Shown here: piece by piece, positions 1 to 10,059 of the stretch
How positions within the stretch are numbered: the stretch's first letter is position 1
Layout of the letters: the number at the start of each line of letters is the position of its first letter
Source: Planctomycetaceae bacterium
GTDB taxonomy: Bacteria > Planctomycetota > Phycisphaerae > SM23-33
Assembly (NCBI GenBank): GCA_039680605.1
Contig: JBDKTA010000008.1
Coordinates: 62,001-126,000 of the forward strand
Direction of reading: 5' to 3'
Length of the DNA: 64,000 bases
Position numbers and translations under genes: made by a program
The notes under the pieces: model-generated
What the model saw: only the letters and a program-made list of their open reading frames with translations
Databases searched by the model: none
What the model was told of the DNA's origin: nothing

Positions 1-789
<789 letters not shown>

Positions 790-795
790 CGGCCG

Positions 796-1047
796 GAGAC
801 GGGGAGTGCGGGATTACGCGGATTGAGAGGATTAAGAGGATTAGAAACGAAGACGGGGACGGGGATGGGTAGGCAGGAAGACCAAGAGGATTAAAACGAA
901 GATGGGGACGGAGAGTGCGGGATTACGCGGTTTAAGGGATTAAGAGGATTCGGAACAAAGATGAAGACTGTGACAGGTGTCAATCAGTTCTCTTCTTTCT
1001 TAATCCTCTTAATCCTCTTAATCCTCTAAATCCCGCACTCCCCGTCC
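796..1047. repeat. Long imperfect inverted repeat with GGATTAAGA units
   Basis: The gap between moxR and the DUF58 gene is filled by a repeat. The arm at about 796-844 (ggggagtgcgggatt, then gaggattaagaggatta) recurs as its reverse complement at about 1000-1047. A second direct copy of the left arm lies at about 901-951. Transcribed, it could fold into a long hairpin. No ORF or terminator U-tract is visible. It looks like a mobile or expanded intergenic repeat inserted in an operon; its function is unknown. Confidence 0.7.
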
Positions 1048-1057
1048 CCGAACCTGG

Positions 1058-1978
1058 ATGATTGCTATGGCACAGACATCAATCTTAACGCGATACTTGA
1101 GCCCGGCCGTGCTGGCGCGGATGGCGGATCAGCGGATCGAGGCCAAGCTGCTGGTCGAGGGAAACCTGGCCGGGGCGCACAAGTCGCCGCGCCATGGGTT
1201 CGCCGTCGAGTTCGCCGGCCATCGCGAGTACGTCCCCGGCGACGACCCCAAGCACATCGACTGGCGCGTGTACTTTACGCGCGAGAAGTATTTCATCAAG
1301 CAGTACGAGATGGAGACCAACTTCGTCTGCCACCTCGTGCTCGATGTCAGCGCGTCGATGCGCTACGGCGAGGGCAGCCAGCAGAAGATGCAGTACGCCG
1401 CCGAGATGGCCGCCACGCTGGGCTATTGCGTGGTGCATCAGAGCGACAAGGTCTCGCTGACGACCTTCGACCAGGACGTCGTCGACCACGTCCCCCCCAG
1501 CAATGCCATGGGGCAGGTCATCCGCATGACGCACGTGCTCGACCAGATCCAACCGGTCAAGAAGACCGACCTGGGCGCCTGCCTGCAGGTGCTGGCCGGG
1601 CGGTTCAAGCGACGCGAGATCGTCATGATCTTCAGCGACTTCTTCTGCGACCTGGAAGGCCTCGAAGGCCCGCTCCAGCAACTGCGCTGGAACAAGCACG
1701 AGGTCGTGCTCTTCCACACGCTCCACCACGATGAGCGAACGTTCGACCTGGCGGGCATGGTCAAGTTTGTTGGCTTGGAGAGCGACCAGAACCTGCTGGC
1801 CCAGCCCGACGACCTGCGCAACAGCTATCTCGATGCCCTGGGAAGACATAACGCTCAGATCGAGGACATCTGCCACCGCAACCAGATCGAGTACGTCCCC
1901 GTCGATACCAGCCGCGACAAAGGCGAAATCCTCTGCGACTACCTCCACCGCCGCAGCCTCCTCAACCGCGGACGATAG
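1058..1978 (+). CDS. DUF58 domain protein (vWA-like MoxR partner)
   Basis: A 306-residue protein. The DUF58 signature EFAGHREYVPGDDPKHIDWRVYFTRE lies around residues 51-76, followed by a von Willebrand A-like fold whose MIDAS motif D-x-S-x-S is visible as LDVSASM near residue 93. DUF58 proteins are usual partners of MoxR ATPases and are thought to take part in metal-dependent complex assembly. ATG at 1058 is the first start; a second in-frame ATG at 1067 is equally plausible because neither has a clear Shine-Dalgarno sequence. There is no membrane segment. Confidence 0.9.
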   Translation: MIAMAQTSILTRYLSPAVLARMADQRIEAKLLVEGNLAGAHKSPRHGFAVEFAGHREYVPGDDPKHIDWRVYFTREKYFIKQYEMETNFVCHLVLDVSASMRYGEGSQQKMQYAAEMAATLGYCVVHQSDKVSLTTFDQDVVDHVPPSNAMGQVIRMTHVLDQIQPVKKTDLGACLQVLAGRFKRREIVMIFSDFFCDLEGLEGPLQQLRWNKHEVVLFHTLHHDERTFDLAGMVKFVGLESDQNLLAQPDDLRNSYLDALGRHNAQIEDICHRNQIEYVPVDTSRDKGEILCDYLHRRSLLNRGR

Positions 1979-2066
1979 CAAATCTGAAAATCGCATGCCA
2001 GAGAGACCCTTGGGCCCATAGCCAAGGTTCGTTCCGAGTATTTTTCACCATCGGCGCGGTTTTTCC

Positions 2067-2094
2067 TTGCGAAATTTCCAATGTCGGTTAGTAT
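2067..2094 (+). promoter_or_regulatory. Candidate promoter for the large PEP-CTERM gene
   Basis: TTGCGA at 2067-2072 and TAGTAT at 2089-2094 are separated by 16 bases, giving a leader of about 170 bases before the ATG at 2270. The 291-base gap 1979-2269 holds nothing else I can name; small ORFs in it have no ribosome binding site or recognisable product. Confidence 0.45.
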
Positions 2095-2269
2095 ACCCAT
2101 TGCACATTCCGGTGGTAGGAGAACCGCCGTGTGTTTTTTCGCTGGAGCAGAGGTGCCCAGCCCTGTTTTCGACGCTGTCTGATTCATTTTGTTTTGCTGG
2201 GTTGTTTAGAAGAAGAAAAGGAAGGAATTTGCCGTGCGGCAAGTCCTCAACTGAACAAAGGAGCTCGTC

Positions 2270-5200
2270 ATGAGGAAATTGGCCACTTTCTTTGTCATCG
2301 CAGTGATGACGCTGGGGATGAGTACCGCCCAAGCCCAGACAGCGTATACCTGGGTTGGCTCGGATAACTCTTCGTGGATGACCGGCAGCAACTGGTCTCC
2401 GGAAGGCTACTCCGGCAGCTACAATGGCGGCGATACCTTTGCGATTTCCTCCGGCATCGCCAATGCCAACGGCAACACGTTCTACGACGCCCTGACGGTC
2501 AATGCCGGCGGCACGCTGGACATCACCGTCAATTGGGCGGCGCCGATGAACCTGACGTTGGCCGGCGGCACCGTGGCCAGCAGCCCCGGCGGCATGACGC
2601 AGCTGTACAACCACGGCTGGGGCGTGCTGAAGATCGACGACGTCGATCCGACTGCGGGCGTGACGGCCTCGACCGTCAACGTCGCCACGGGCACGGACTT
2701 CTACCTCAGCACGATTCTCAACATGGGCGCCGGCGGCAGCGGCAACCTGGTCAAGACCGGCGACGGCCTGCTGCGCCTCAATGGCGGCACGTTGGGCAAT
2801 TGGACCGGCACCCTCACCATCGACGGCGGCAAGGTTCGGCTTGAAAACGCCAACGCCCTGGCCAAGGGCACGGTGGTCGTGGACGGCGATGAGTTCCTCA
2901 TCGGCGCGGGCTTCAACAACGGCCAAGTGCTGGTACAGGCCGGCGGCGTCGCCGAAAACGACAACAACGGCGCCAAGATCGCCGCGCTGCACCTCCAGGG
3001 CGGCACGCTTAAGGGCTACAACAACTGGCAGATCGGCAACGGCGGCAGTAACGGGAGCAAGATCTACGTGGACAGCGCTTCGACGATCACCTCGGTGAAC
3101 GCCGGGCAGGACTTCTACATCGGCGCCCAGCTTTACGGCACGGGCGACCTGCTGATCAGCGGCCCCGGGCGAGTCGGGCTCAATAACGACCGCGCCGGCG
3201 TCTATTACAGCGGCACGATCACCATCGACAGCGGCAGCACGCTGCGGATGTGGAATCAGTACGGTCTGTCCGGCGGCACGGTCAACGTGACCGGTTCGGG
3301 CGGGCTGTTCCAGATCGGCGAGGGTTTTGCCAACGGCCAGGTGAACGTCCAGACCGGCGGCGTGGCCTACACGGATGGAAATAACAACTACGTGAGCAAC
3401 CTGCACCTGCAGGGCGGCGATCTGCAGGGCGACGGCTGGCGGGGCGTCGGCAACGGCGGCAACAACGGCAGCAAGATCTTTGTCGACAACGCCTCGACGA
3501 TTTCCTCGATGAACGCCGACCAGGACTTCTACGTCAACGCCCAGCTCAACGGCTCGGGCGACCTGGTCATGAGCGGCCCCGGGCGTGTCGTCCTGAGCAA
3601 CGACAAATCCGGCACGGCTTACAGCGGCACGATCACCATCGACAGCGGCACTACGCTGCGGATGGGCAACCAGTACGCTCTGTCCGGCGGCACGGTTAAT
3701 GTGACCGGCTCGGGCGGGCTGTTTCAGATCGGCCAAGGCATCAACGGCGGGCAGGTGAACGTCCAGACGGGCGGCATCGCGTACAACGACGACAACAATA
3801 CGTACGTGGGCAACCTCCACCTGCAGGGCGGCACGCTGCAGGGCGACGGCTGGCGCGGCGTGGGCAACGGCGGCAACAGCGGCAGCAAGATCTATGTGGA
3901 CAGCGATTCGACGATTTCGTCCATGAACGCCGACCAGGACTTCTACATCAACGCCCGGCTTAACGGGACCGGAGACCTGCTCGCAAGCGGACCGGGGCGC
4001 GTCGTCCTGAACAACGACAAGTCCGGCACGGCCTATAGCGGCACGATCACCATCGACAGCGGGACGACGCTGCGGATGGGCAATCAGTATGCTCTGTCCG
4101 GCGGCACGATCAACGTGACCGGCTCGGGCGGGCTGTTCCAGATCGGCCAGGGCATCAATGGCGGTCAGGTGAACGTCCAGACCGGCGGCGTGGCGTACAA
4201 CGACGACAACAATACCTACGTCGGGAATCTCCACCTGCAGGGCGGCACACTGCAGGGCGATGGAAACCGCAGCGTCGGCAACGGCGGCAACAGCGGCAGC
4301 AAGATTTACATCGACAGCGCCTCGACGATTTCCTCGGTCACGGCCGGGCAGGAGTTCTACATCAACGCACGGCTGTACGGGACGGAAAATCTGTTGATCA
4401 GTGGTCCGGGACTGACGCAGCTTAATAATGACAAGATCGGAACGGCCTATACCGGGACGATCACGATTGACAGCGGCAGCACCCTGCGGATGAGCAATCC
4501 CAACGGTCTGTCCGGCGGCACGGTCAGTGTCACCGGCACGGGCGGGCTGTTCCGACTCGGCGAAGGCTTCGCCAGCGGCCGCGTGAATGTCCTCACCGGC
4601 GGCGTGGCTGAAAGCGACGGCCACTACAAGCAGCTCGCCAACCTGCACCTCGATGGCGGTACGCTCAAGGGCACCAACGGCCAGTATGTCGGGCAGGGCA
4701 CGGGCAACAGCGTTATCACCGTCGACAGCTCCTCGAACATAGAGATGACCAACGCCGACGAGAATATGTACCTGTACGCCAAGCTGCTGGGCAGCGGGAC
4801 GCTGAACAAGGTCGGCGACGGCAACTTGTGGCTGATGAACGCCAGCACCAGCTTCACCGGCGACTGGTCGGTCAACACCGGTAATCTGTACCTCAACGCG
4901 GCCGACTCGACGGGCAACGGTGGCGGCATGTTGAGCATCGCCTCCGGCGCCGGGGTCGTCTACCAGGACGGCGGCGTGACCAATGTGAACGTCTCGCAGT
5001 TCACCCTGGGCGGATACCTCTTCACCAAGGACAACGCCTATAACGCCAACGACTGGTATGACATCACTCAGACCTACCAGGCGGATGATGGCACATCGGT
5101 CGATTTCGCCAGCTACTTCACCGGTTCAGCCGGCGAGAAGATCACGATCTACTCCGTTCCGCCCTCGACGCTGTACACCTGGGTCGGCGGCGACAGTGAC

Positions 5201-7999
5201 TGGCAGACCACCACGCAGTGGCAGGACAGCGAAAGCAACAATCCCTCGAACTTTACCAGCGGCAACGAGTTCGACCTGGCCGGCGGCACGGCCACCACGG
5301 GCAACGGCAATACGTTCGCCGACCGCCTGAACGTCAAGGACACCGGCACGCTGTCGGTTAACTCCGACCGCACGGCCAGTAACATCCATCTGGACGGCGG
5401 CGTGATCGAAGGCGTGTCCAACGACGCCCGCATCCGTGGGAGGATTACCGTCGACAGCGCCTCGACCATCAGCAACAACGCCGGCGCCGGCACCAACTTC
5501 TATGTGAACTCGCAGTTGGCCGGCACGGGCAATCTGCTGATCAGCGGCGACGGAACCGTGCGGCTTGAGAACGGCACCGCCGACGAGACGTACAGCGGCA
5601 CGATCACCATCGCCAGCGGCACGACGCTGCGAATGCAGAACCAGTACGGTCTGTCGGGCGGTACGGTGAACGTCAATGGCGACGGCGGGCTGTTCCAGAT
5701 CGGCGAAGGCTTCGCCATCGGCCGCGTGAACGTCAACAGCGGCGCGGTCGCCGAAGTGACCAATTGGTGGAACCCGGTCGTCAACCTGCACCTGGCCGGC
5801 GGTACGCTGCGCAAGGAAGTGAACGTCGGCGATCTCGGCGTTGGCAACGGCAGCAGCAGCAGCGCCATCTATATCGATAGCGCCTCCACGATTTCCAGCG
5901 ACAACGGCCAGACGCTGTACATCAATGCCCCGCTGTACGGGACGGGCGCGCTGGCCATCGCCGGCGACGGCCGCGTGTATCTCCAGGGTGATCTGTCCGA
6001 CGACACTTACAGCGGCACGATCACGATTGGCAGCGCCGCCACGCTGCGGATGAACAATCAGTACGGTCTGTCGGGCGGCACGCTGAATATCGTCGCCGGC
6101 AGCGGCACGTTCCTGACCGGCGAAGGCTTCAACAGCGGCCGCGTGAATGTCCAGACCGGCGGCGTCGCGACGGTGGATGGATGGAACAATCCGATCTCGA
6201 ATCTCCACCTTGCCGGCGGTACGCTGACCAAGAATGTCGGCAGCGGCGACCGGTATATCGGCAACGGCAGTTCGAGCAATATCTACATGGATAGCGCCTC
6301 GACGATTTCCAGCGACAACGGCGAGATCCTGTACGTCGCCGCCGTGCTCAACGGCACGGGTAATCTCGCGATTGCCGGCAACGGCCGCGTGCACCTCCAA
6401 GGCGACGCCTCGGACAGCACGTACAGCGGCACGATCACCGTCGGCAGCGCCGCGACGCTGCGGATGGGCAATCAGTACGGTCTGTCGGGCGGAACCGTGA
6501 ACCTTAACGGCAGCAGCGGCACCTTCCTGACCGGCGAAGGCATCAACAGCGGCCGGGTGAATGTCCAGACCGGCGGCGTCGCGACGGTGGACGGCTGGAA
6601 CAATCCGCTGTCGAATCTGCACCTTCAGGGAGGTACGCTCCGAAAGGATATCGGCAACGGCGACCGCTGGATCGGCAACGGCAGCTCGAGCAACATCACC
6701 GTGGACAGCGCCTCGACGATTTCCAGCGACAGCGGCCAGAGGTTGTACATCGGCGCCCTGCTGAAGGGCACGGGCAACCTGGCGATCGCCGGAGACGGCG
6801 TTGTTCAACTGCAGGGCGATTCGCCGGACGCCAACTACAGCGGCACGATCACGATCGCCGGCACCGCCACGCTGCGGATGGGCAACTCGTACGGCTTGGG
6901 CAACGGTACGGTGAATCTCACCGCCGCCAGCGGCGCCTTTGAGATCGGCTCGGGCTTCCGCACCGGACGCGTCAATGTGTATGCCGGCGGGCTGGCCAAG
7001 AACACCGACGGCCAGGCGCCTGTCTACAACATGCACCTCAACGGCGGTACGGTGGAAAACGTCAATGGCGGCAGTTACTGGTTTGGCGAGAACAACGACA
7101 ACAACAACCTGTACATCGAAAGCGCCGGCGGCACGATCAAGCAGGACACCGGTGCAGGCGACTGGATGTACATGGGCGTTGTGCTCAACGGCAGCGGCAA
7201 CCTGGCCAAGACCGGCGTGGGCGCTCTGTACTTCGACCGCAACAGTTCCGAGACCTACAGCGGCAACTGGGATATCCAGGGCGGCAAGCTGTACGTCAGG
7301 AACACCAGCGGCGACCGCAATGCCGCCGGTTCCCTCGGTTCCGGTGCGCAGGTCAATATCGCCACCGGCGCAGTCCTGGAGTTCGAGGATATCGGCGAGA
7401 ACTCCTGGACGATGAACAAGATGGTCACCGGCACGGGCACGGTGAAGATGGGATGGTATGACACCCTGACGATTGCCCGCAATCTGGCCAATACTGCCGG
7501 CGGCATCAACCCCGGCAACAGCGCGGGAATCACGACGGTCGATCTGTACTGCGATAGCAGCGACGCCCAGTACGGCGCCCTGAACTTCGCCAAGAATGAC
7601 CTGGGCCAGAATGCCCAGTGGTACATGGAGGTCCTGGGCGTCGACGGCGTGGCTGGCGAGGATTACGACCAGATCGTCCTGACCCACAGCGGGTCAAGCT
7701 ATGCGAAGCTGACGGGTCTGTCGAACGTTGATCTGTACGTCGACGTGTCGGCCCTGGGCGTCGGTCTCGACCCCGGCGTCGTGACGATTTTCACCGGCGC
7801 CACCAATGACATCAGTTCGATGTCCTTCGCCAACGTGTACTGGATCGGCGGCACGGGCAGCGTTAACTATAATTTCATCGACGGACTGGGCACCATCACT
7901 CTGACTGACGTGGTGGTGGATGTCCCCGAGCCGGCGACCATGGCTCTGCTGGTCCTGGGCGCAGTGGCCGTGGTGATTCGCCGCCGCCGTCGGGCATAA
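2270..7999 (+). CDS. Giant repetitive PEP-CTERM surface protein (autotransporter-associated beta-strand repeats)
   Basis: A 1909-residue secreted protein. The start is ATG 2270 with AAAGGAG at 2257-2263. A signal peptide (MRKLATFFVIAVMTLGMSTAQA) leads into Gly/Asn/Ser/Thr-rich repeats such as GTITIDSGTTLRM, GGTVNVTGSGGLFQIG and NLHLQGGTLQG. These resemble the beta-strand repeats of autotransporter passengers and should form a long beta-helix. Repeats of about 138 residues fall in two blocks of four, joined by a spacer starting TYTWVGGDSDWQ that echoes the N-terminus. The C-terminus is a PEP-CTERM signal: VPEPATM, a hydrophobic helix, then RRRRR. No autotransporter barrel is seen, so sorting should be by an exosortase-like system not encoded here. 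Likely a surface or matrix fibre. Confidence 0.92.
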   Translation: MRKLATFFVIAVMTLGMSTAQAQTAYTWVGSDNSSWMTGSNWSPEGYSGSYNGGDTFAISSGIANANGNTFYDALTVNAGGTLDITVNWAAPMNLTLAGGTVASSPGGMTQLYNHGWGVLKIDDVDPTAGVTASTVNVATGTDFYLSTILNMGAGGSGNLVKTGDGLLRLNGGTLGNWTGTLTIDGGKVRLENANALAKGTVVVDGDEFLIGAGFNNGQVLVQAGGVAENDNNGAKIAALHLQGGTLKGYNNWQIGNGGSNGSKIYVDSASTITSVNAGQDFYIGAQLYGTGDLLISGPGRVGLNNDRAGVYYSGTITIDSGSTLRMWNQYGLSGGTVNVTGSGGLFQIGEGFANGQVNVQTGGVAYTDGNNNYVSNLHLQGGDLQGDGWRGVGNGGNNGSKIFVDNASTISSMNADQDFYVNAQLNGSGDLVMSGPGRVVLSNDKSGTAYSGTITIDSGTTLRMGNQYALSGGTVNVTGSGGLFQIGQGINGGQVNVQTGGIAYNDDNNTYVGNLHLQGGTLQGDGWRGVGNGGNSGSKIYVDSDSTISSMNADQDFYINARLNGTGDLLASGPGRVVLNNDKSGTAYSGTITIDSGTTLRMGNQYALSGGTINVTGSGGLFQIGQGINGGQVNVQTGGVAYNDDNNTYVGNLHLQGGTLQGDGNRSVGNGGNSGSKIYIDSASTISSVTAGQEFYINARLYGTENLLISGPGLTQLNNDKIGTAYTGTITIDSGSTLRMSNPNGLSGGTVSVTGTGGLFRLGEGFASGRVNVLTGGVAESDGHYKQLANLHLDGGTLKGTNGQYVGQGTGNSVITVDSSSNIEMTNADENMYLYAKLLGSGTLNKVGDGNLWLMNASTSFTGDWSVNTGNLYLNAADSTGNGGGMLSIASGAGVVYQDGGVTNVNVSQFTLGGYLFTKDNAYNANDWYDITQTYQADDGTSVDFASYFTGSAGEKITIYSVPPSTLYTWVGGDSDWQTTTQWQDSESNNPSNFTSGNEFDLAGGTATTGNGNTFADRLNVKDTGTLSVNSDRTASNIHLDGGVIEGVSNDARIRGRITVDSASTISNNAGAGTNFYVNSQLAGTGNLLISGDGTVRLENGTADETYSGTITIASGTTLRMQNQYGLSGGTVNVNGDGGLFQIGEGFAIGRVNVNSGAVAEVTNWWNPVVNLHLAGGTLRKEVNVGDLGVGNGSSSSAIYIDSASTISSDNGQTLYINAPLYGTGALAIAGDGRVYLQGDLSDDTYSGTITIGSAATLRMNNQYGLSGGTLNIVAGSGTFLTGEGFNSGRVNVQTGGVATVDGWNNPISNLHLAGGTLTKNVGSGDRYIGNGSSSNIYMDSASTISSDNGEILYVAAVLNGTGNLAIAGNGRVHLQGDASDSTYSGTITVGSAATLRMGNQYGLSGGTVNLNGSSGTFLTGEGINSGRVNVQTGGVATVDGWNNPLSNLHLQGGTLRKDIGNGDRWIGNGSSSNITVDSASTISSDSGQRLYIGALLKGTGNLAIAGDGVVQLQGDSPDANYSGTITIAGTATLRMGNSYGLGNGTVNLTAASGAFEIGSGFRTGRVNVYAGGLAKNTDGQAPVYNMHLNGGTVENVNGGSYWFGENNDNNNLYIESAGGTIKQDTGAGDWMYMGVVLNGSGNLAKTGVGALYFDRNSSETYSGNWDIQGGKLYVRNTSGDRNAAGSLGSGAQVNIATGAVLEFEDIGENSWTMNKMVTGTGTVKMGWYDTLTIARNLANTAGGINPGNSAGITTVDLYCDSSDAQYGALNFAKNDLGQNAQWYMEVLGVDGVAGEDYDQIVLTHSGSSYAKLTGLSNVDLYVDVSALGVGLDPGVVTIFTGATNDISSMSFANVYWIGGTGSVNYNFIDGLGTITLTDVVVDVPEPATMALLVLGAVAVVIRRRRRA
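3211..4866 (+). repeat. Tandem 414-bp coding repeats, block 1 (four copies)
   Basis: The anchor cggcacgatcaccatcgaca and close variants recurs at 3211, 3625, 4039 and 4453, exactly 414 bases (138 codons) apart. The second and third copies are almost identical at DNA level, which points to recent duplication or gene conversion. Confidence 0.88.
5596..7254 (+). repeat. Tandem 414/417-bp coding repeats, block 2 (four copies)
   Basis: The same anchor recurs at 5596, 6013, 6427 and 6841 (417, 414 and 414 bases apart). Block 2 is more alike within itself than to block 1: its copies share STISSDNGQ-like and GNGSSS motifs absent from block 1. The two blocks therefore expanded separately. Confidence 0.85.
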
Positions 8000-8023
8000 G
8001 GGCAAGTTCCGGTTAAACGAGAA

Positions 8024-8067
8024 CGGGCGGCCGTAGCGGACAATCCGCTGCGGCCGCCCGCTTTTTT
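8024..8067 (+). terminator. Rho-independent terminator after the PEP-CTERM gene
   Basis: A 17-bp stem with one G-U pair: cgggcggccgtagcgga at 8024-8040 and tccgctgcggccgcccg at 8044-8060, with a 3-base loop. It is followed by cTTTTTTg. Confidence 0.92.
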
Positions 8068-8099
8068 GCGGATGTCACAGGCACCCAGCAGAGACTCTA

Positions 8100-8128
8100 T
8101 TGGATACTCCCGCCGCCGGTGCTAGAAT
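8100..8128 (+). promoter_or_regulatory. Sigma-70-like promoter of ribF-nrnA
   Basis: TTGGAT at 8100-8105, a 17-base spacer, and TAGAAT at 8123-8128. Transcription would start near 8135, only a few bases before the ribF ATG at 8139. There is no Shine-Dalgarno sequence, so the message is predicted to be leaderless or nearly so. Confidence 0.7.
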
Positions 8129-8138
8129 CTGACCCTTC

Positions 8139-9086
8139 ATGAACGAGCGGCATGTACAAGGCCTGGAGTCGGTGCTCCCGCAGATGCGCGGGTGCGTGTT
8201 GACCATCGGCAACTTCGACGGCGTACACGTGGGACATCGCCATATCATCGCCCGCGCGCGGGCGCTGGCCGATGGCGAGGGCGTGCCCGTCGTGGCTATG
8301 ACCTTCGACCCGCCCCCGGACCTGGTCATGCGCCCGCAGGACGCGCCGCTGCGCCTGACGCTGCCCCAGCGCCGCGCCGAACTGCTGCTCGAAGCCGGCG
8401 CCGATTATGTCGTCACGGCCCGCACCGACAAGGCCCTGCTGAGTCTGACAGCCGAGCAGTTCGTCGCGCGGGTCGTCATGGACCGCTTTGAGCCGCGGCA
8501 CGTGGTTGAGGGTGGCAACTTCTTCTTCGGCGCCAAGCGCGCCGGCAACATCGAATTACTCCGCCGCCGCGGGGCGGCCCTGGGCTTTTTCGTTCACGTG
8601 ATCGACCCGGTCCTGATCGAACTGGGCGGGCAGACCGTCCAGGTCTCCAGCACGCTCATCCGCACGCTGGTAGCCGCCGGGCGCGTGGAAGACGCCGCCC
8701 GCTGCCTGGGCGGTCTCTATACGCTGCAGGGGCCGGTCGTAATGGGGCGGCGCGTCGGGCGAAGCCTGGGCTTTCCCACGTGCAATATCGACACCGGACC
8801 GCTGGTCGTGCCCGCCGAAGGCGTCTATGCCGGATGGGCCTGCATTGGCTCTCAGCGAACTGCGGCCGCAATCAGCGTCGGCGCCAAGCCTACCTTTGAC
8901 GGGCAGGAGATTGTCGTTGAAGCCTTCCTGCTGGATTGGCAGGAAAGCGTCTATGATAAGATGATGTCCCTGGGCCTGCTGGAACGCCTGCGCGACCAGC
9001 AAAAGTTTTCCGGCCCCGAGGCCCTCAAGGCCCAGATATCCAAGGACGTGCAGCGTGTGCGAGAAATCTGCAACCGATCCCTTTAG
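8139..9086 (+). CDS. ribF: Bifunctional riboflavin kinase / FAD synthetase
   Basis: A 315-residue cytoplasmic enzyme that makes FMN from riboflavin and then FAD. The N-terminal nucleotidyltransferase domain shows TIGNFDGVHVGH (about residues 22-33) and VSSTLIRTL; the C-terminal flavokinase domain shows GRSLGFPTCNI, where Cys replaces the usual Ala in the PTAN motif. Length is normal for RibF. The ATG has no ribosome binding site but sits just downstream of a strong promoter. The last 32 bases overlap nrnA in another frame, so the two are co-transcribed. Confidence 0.96.
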   Translation: MNERHVQGLESVLPQMRGCVLTIGNFDGVHVGHRHIIARARALADGEGVPVVAMTFDPPPDLVMRPQDAPLRLTLPQRRAELLLEAGADYVVTARTDKALLSLTAEQFVARVVMDRFEPRHVVEGGNFFFGAKRAGNIELLRRRGAALGFFVHVIDPVLIELGGQTVQVSSTLIRTLVAAGRVEDAARCLGGLYTLQGPVVMGRRVGRSLGFPTCNIDTGPLVVPAEGVYAGWACIGSQRTAAAISVGAKPTFDGQEIVVEAFLLDWQESVYDKMMSLGLLERLRDQQKFSGPEALKAQISKDVQRVREICNRSL

Positions 9087-10059
9087 CCTGCTCTGCCGAC
9101 GCCTTTCGGCAGCCGCTTCGGTGCTCATCACCACGCACGCGCGGTCCGACGGCGATGCCCTGGGCTCGATGGCCGCCCTGGCCGGCGCCGCCCGCGCCGC
9201 GGGCAAGACCGTCGCCTGCGTCCTGCCCGACGCCCTGCCCGAGCGGTACACCTTCCTGTTTCCTGATGCGAAAGTACACGCCGGCGACCAGTTCGCCGCC
9301 CTGGCCGACGCTGCCGACCTCGTCGTGATTGTCGACACCTGCGCCGCCAGCCAGCTTGAAGGCATCGTCGACGCCATTGTCGCCCGGCGCGACAAAGTCG
9401 TCGTCATCGATCATCATCGCACCATCGACGACCTGGGCAGCGTCCAATGGGTGGATCCATCCGCGGCCGCGGCGGGCATTCTCGTCATGCAGATCATCCA
9501 GCACCTGCACTGGCAGATCCCTGCCGCCGTCGCCGAGGCGCTGATGGTGGCCATCACCACCGACACCGGATGGCTGCACTTTGCCAACACTGACGCCACG
9601 GCCTTGCGGGCGGTCGCCCAGTGCGTGGCCGCCGGGGTGCGTCCCGACGTGCTGTATAAGAAGCTCTACCAGACCGACCGCCCCGAGCGGCTCAAGCTGA
9701 TCGCCCGGGTGCTGGCAAGCCTGGAACTGCATTGCCAGGGAGCCTTGGCGGCGATGACGATCCGCAAGAGCGACTTTCTGGCCACCGGCGCCACGTACGA
9801 AGAGACCGAGAACCTCGTCAATGAAGCCCTGCGAATTGCGTCGGTCGAGACGGCCATCATCCTCGTCGAGAACGGAACGCTGGTGCGGATAAGCCTTCGC
9901 AGCCGCGACGCCGTCGACGTGGCGGAAATCGCCCGCCAGTACGGCGGCGGCGGTCACCGCCGTGCGGCCGGCGTGCGCCTCGCCGGAGATGTCGACGAAC
10001 TGAAAACCCAGTTTGTGAATCGATGCGCGGAGGCGCTCAAAGAAGCCGGCGTGAAGTAG
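9055..10059 (+). CDS. nrnA: DHH/DHHA1 phosphoesterase, NrnA-like nanoRNase / pAp phosphatase
   Basis: A 334-residue soluble enzyme of the Mn-dependent DHH family, expected to degrade short oligoribonucleotides and 3'-phosphoadenosine 5'-phosphate. The motifs are THARSDGDALGS (about residues 27-38), VIVDTC, the DHH motif in VIDHHRTIDD, and C-terminal GGGGHRRAAG of the DHHA1 domain. The start is GTG 9055, preceded by AAGGA 8 bases upstream and lying inside ribF. RibF and NrnA neighbours are common in bacteria near ribosome-maturation genes, which are not seen here. Confidence 0.94.
   Translation: MCEKSATDPFSLLCRRLSAAASVLITTHARSDGDALGSMAALAGAARAAGKTVACVLPDALPERYTFLFPDAKVHAGDQFAALADAADLVVIVDTCAASQLEGIVDAIVARRDKVVVIDHHRTIDDLGSVQWVDPSAAAAGILVMQIIQHLHWQIPAAVAEALMVAITTDTGWLHFANTDATALRAVAQCVAAGVRPDVLYKKLYQTDRPERLKLIARVLASLELHCQGALAAMTIRKSDFLATGATYEETENLVNEALRIASVETAIILVENGTLVRISLRSRDAVDVAEIARQYGGGGHRRAAGVRLAGDVDELKTQFVNRCAEALKEAGVK

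Noticed and set aside
2045-4648. 867-codon open frame on the minus strand opposite the repetitive PEP-CTERM gene
   Set aside because: It mirrors the repeat structure of the true gene, has no recognisable domain or ribosome binding site, and arises from GC-rich codon periodicity. The same holds for 5126-7687 (853 codons).
3211-7254. Possible CRISPR-like or satellite array
   Set aside because: The repeats are 414 bases, in frame and translated into beta-strand repeats, with no short spacers.
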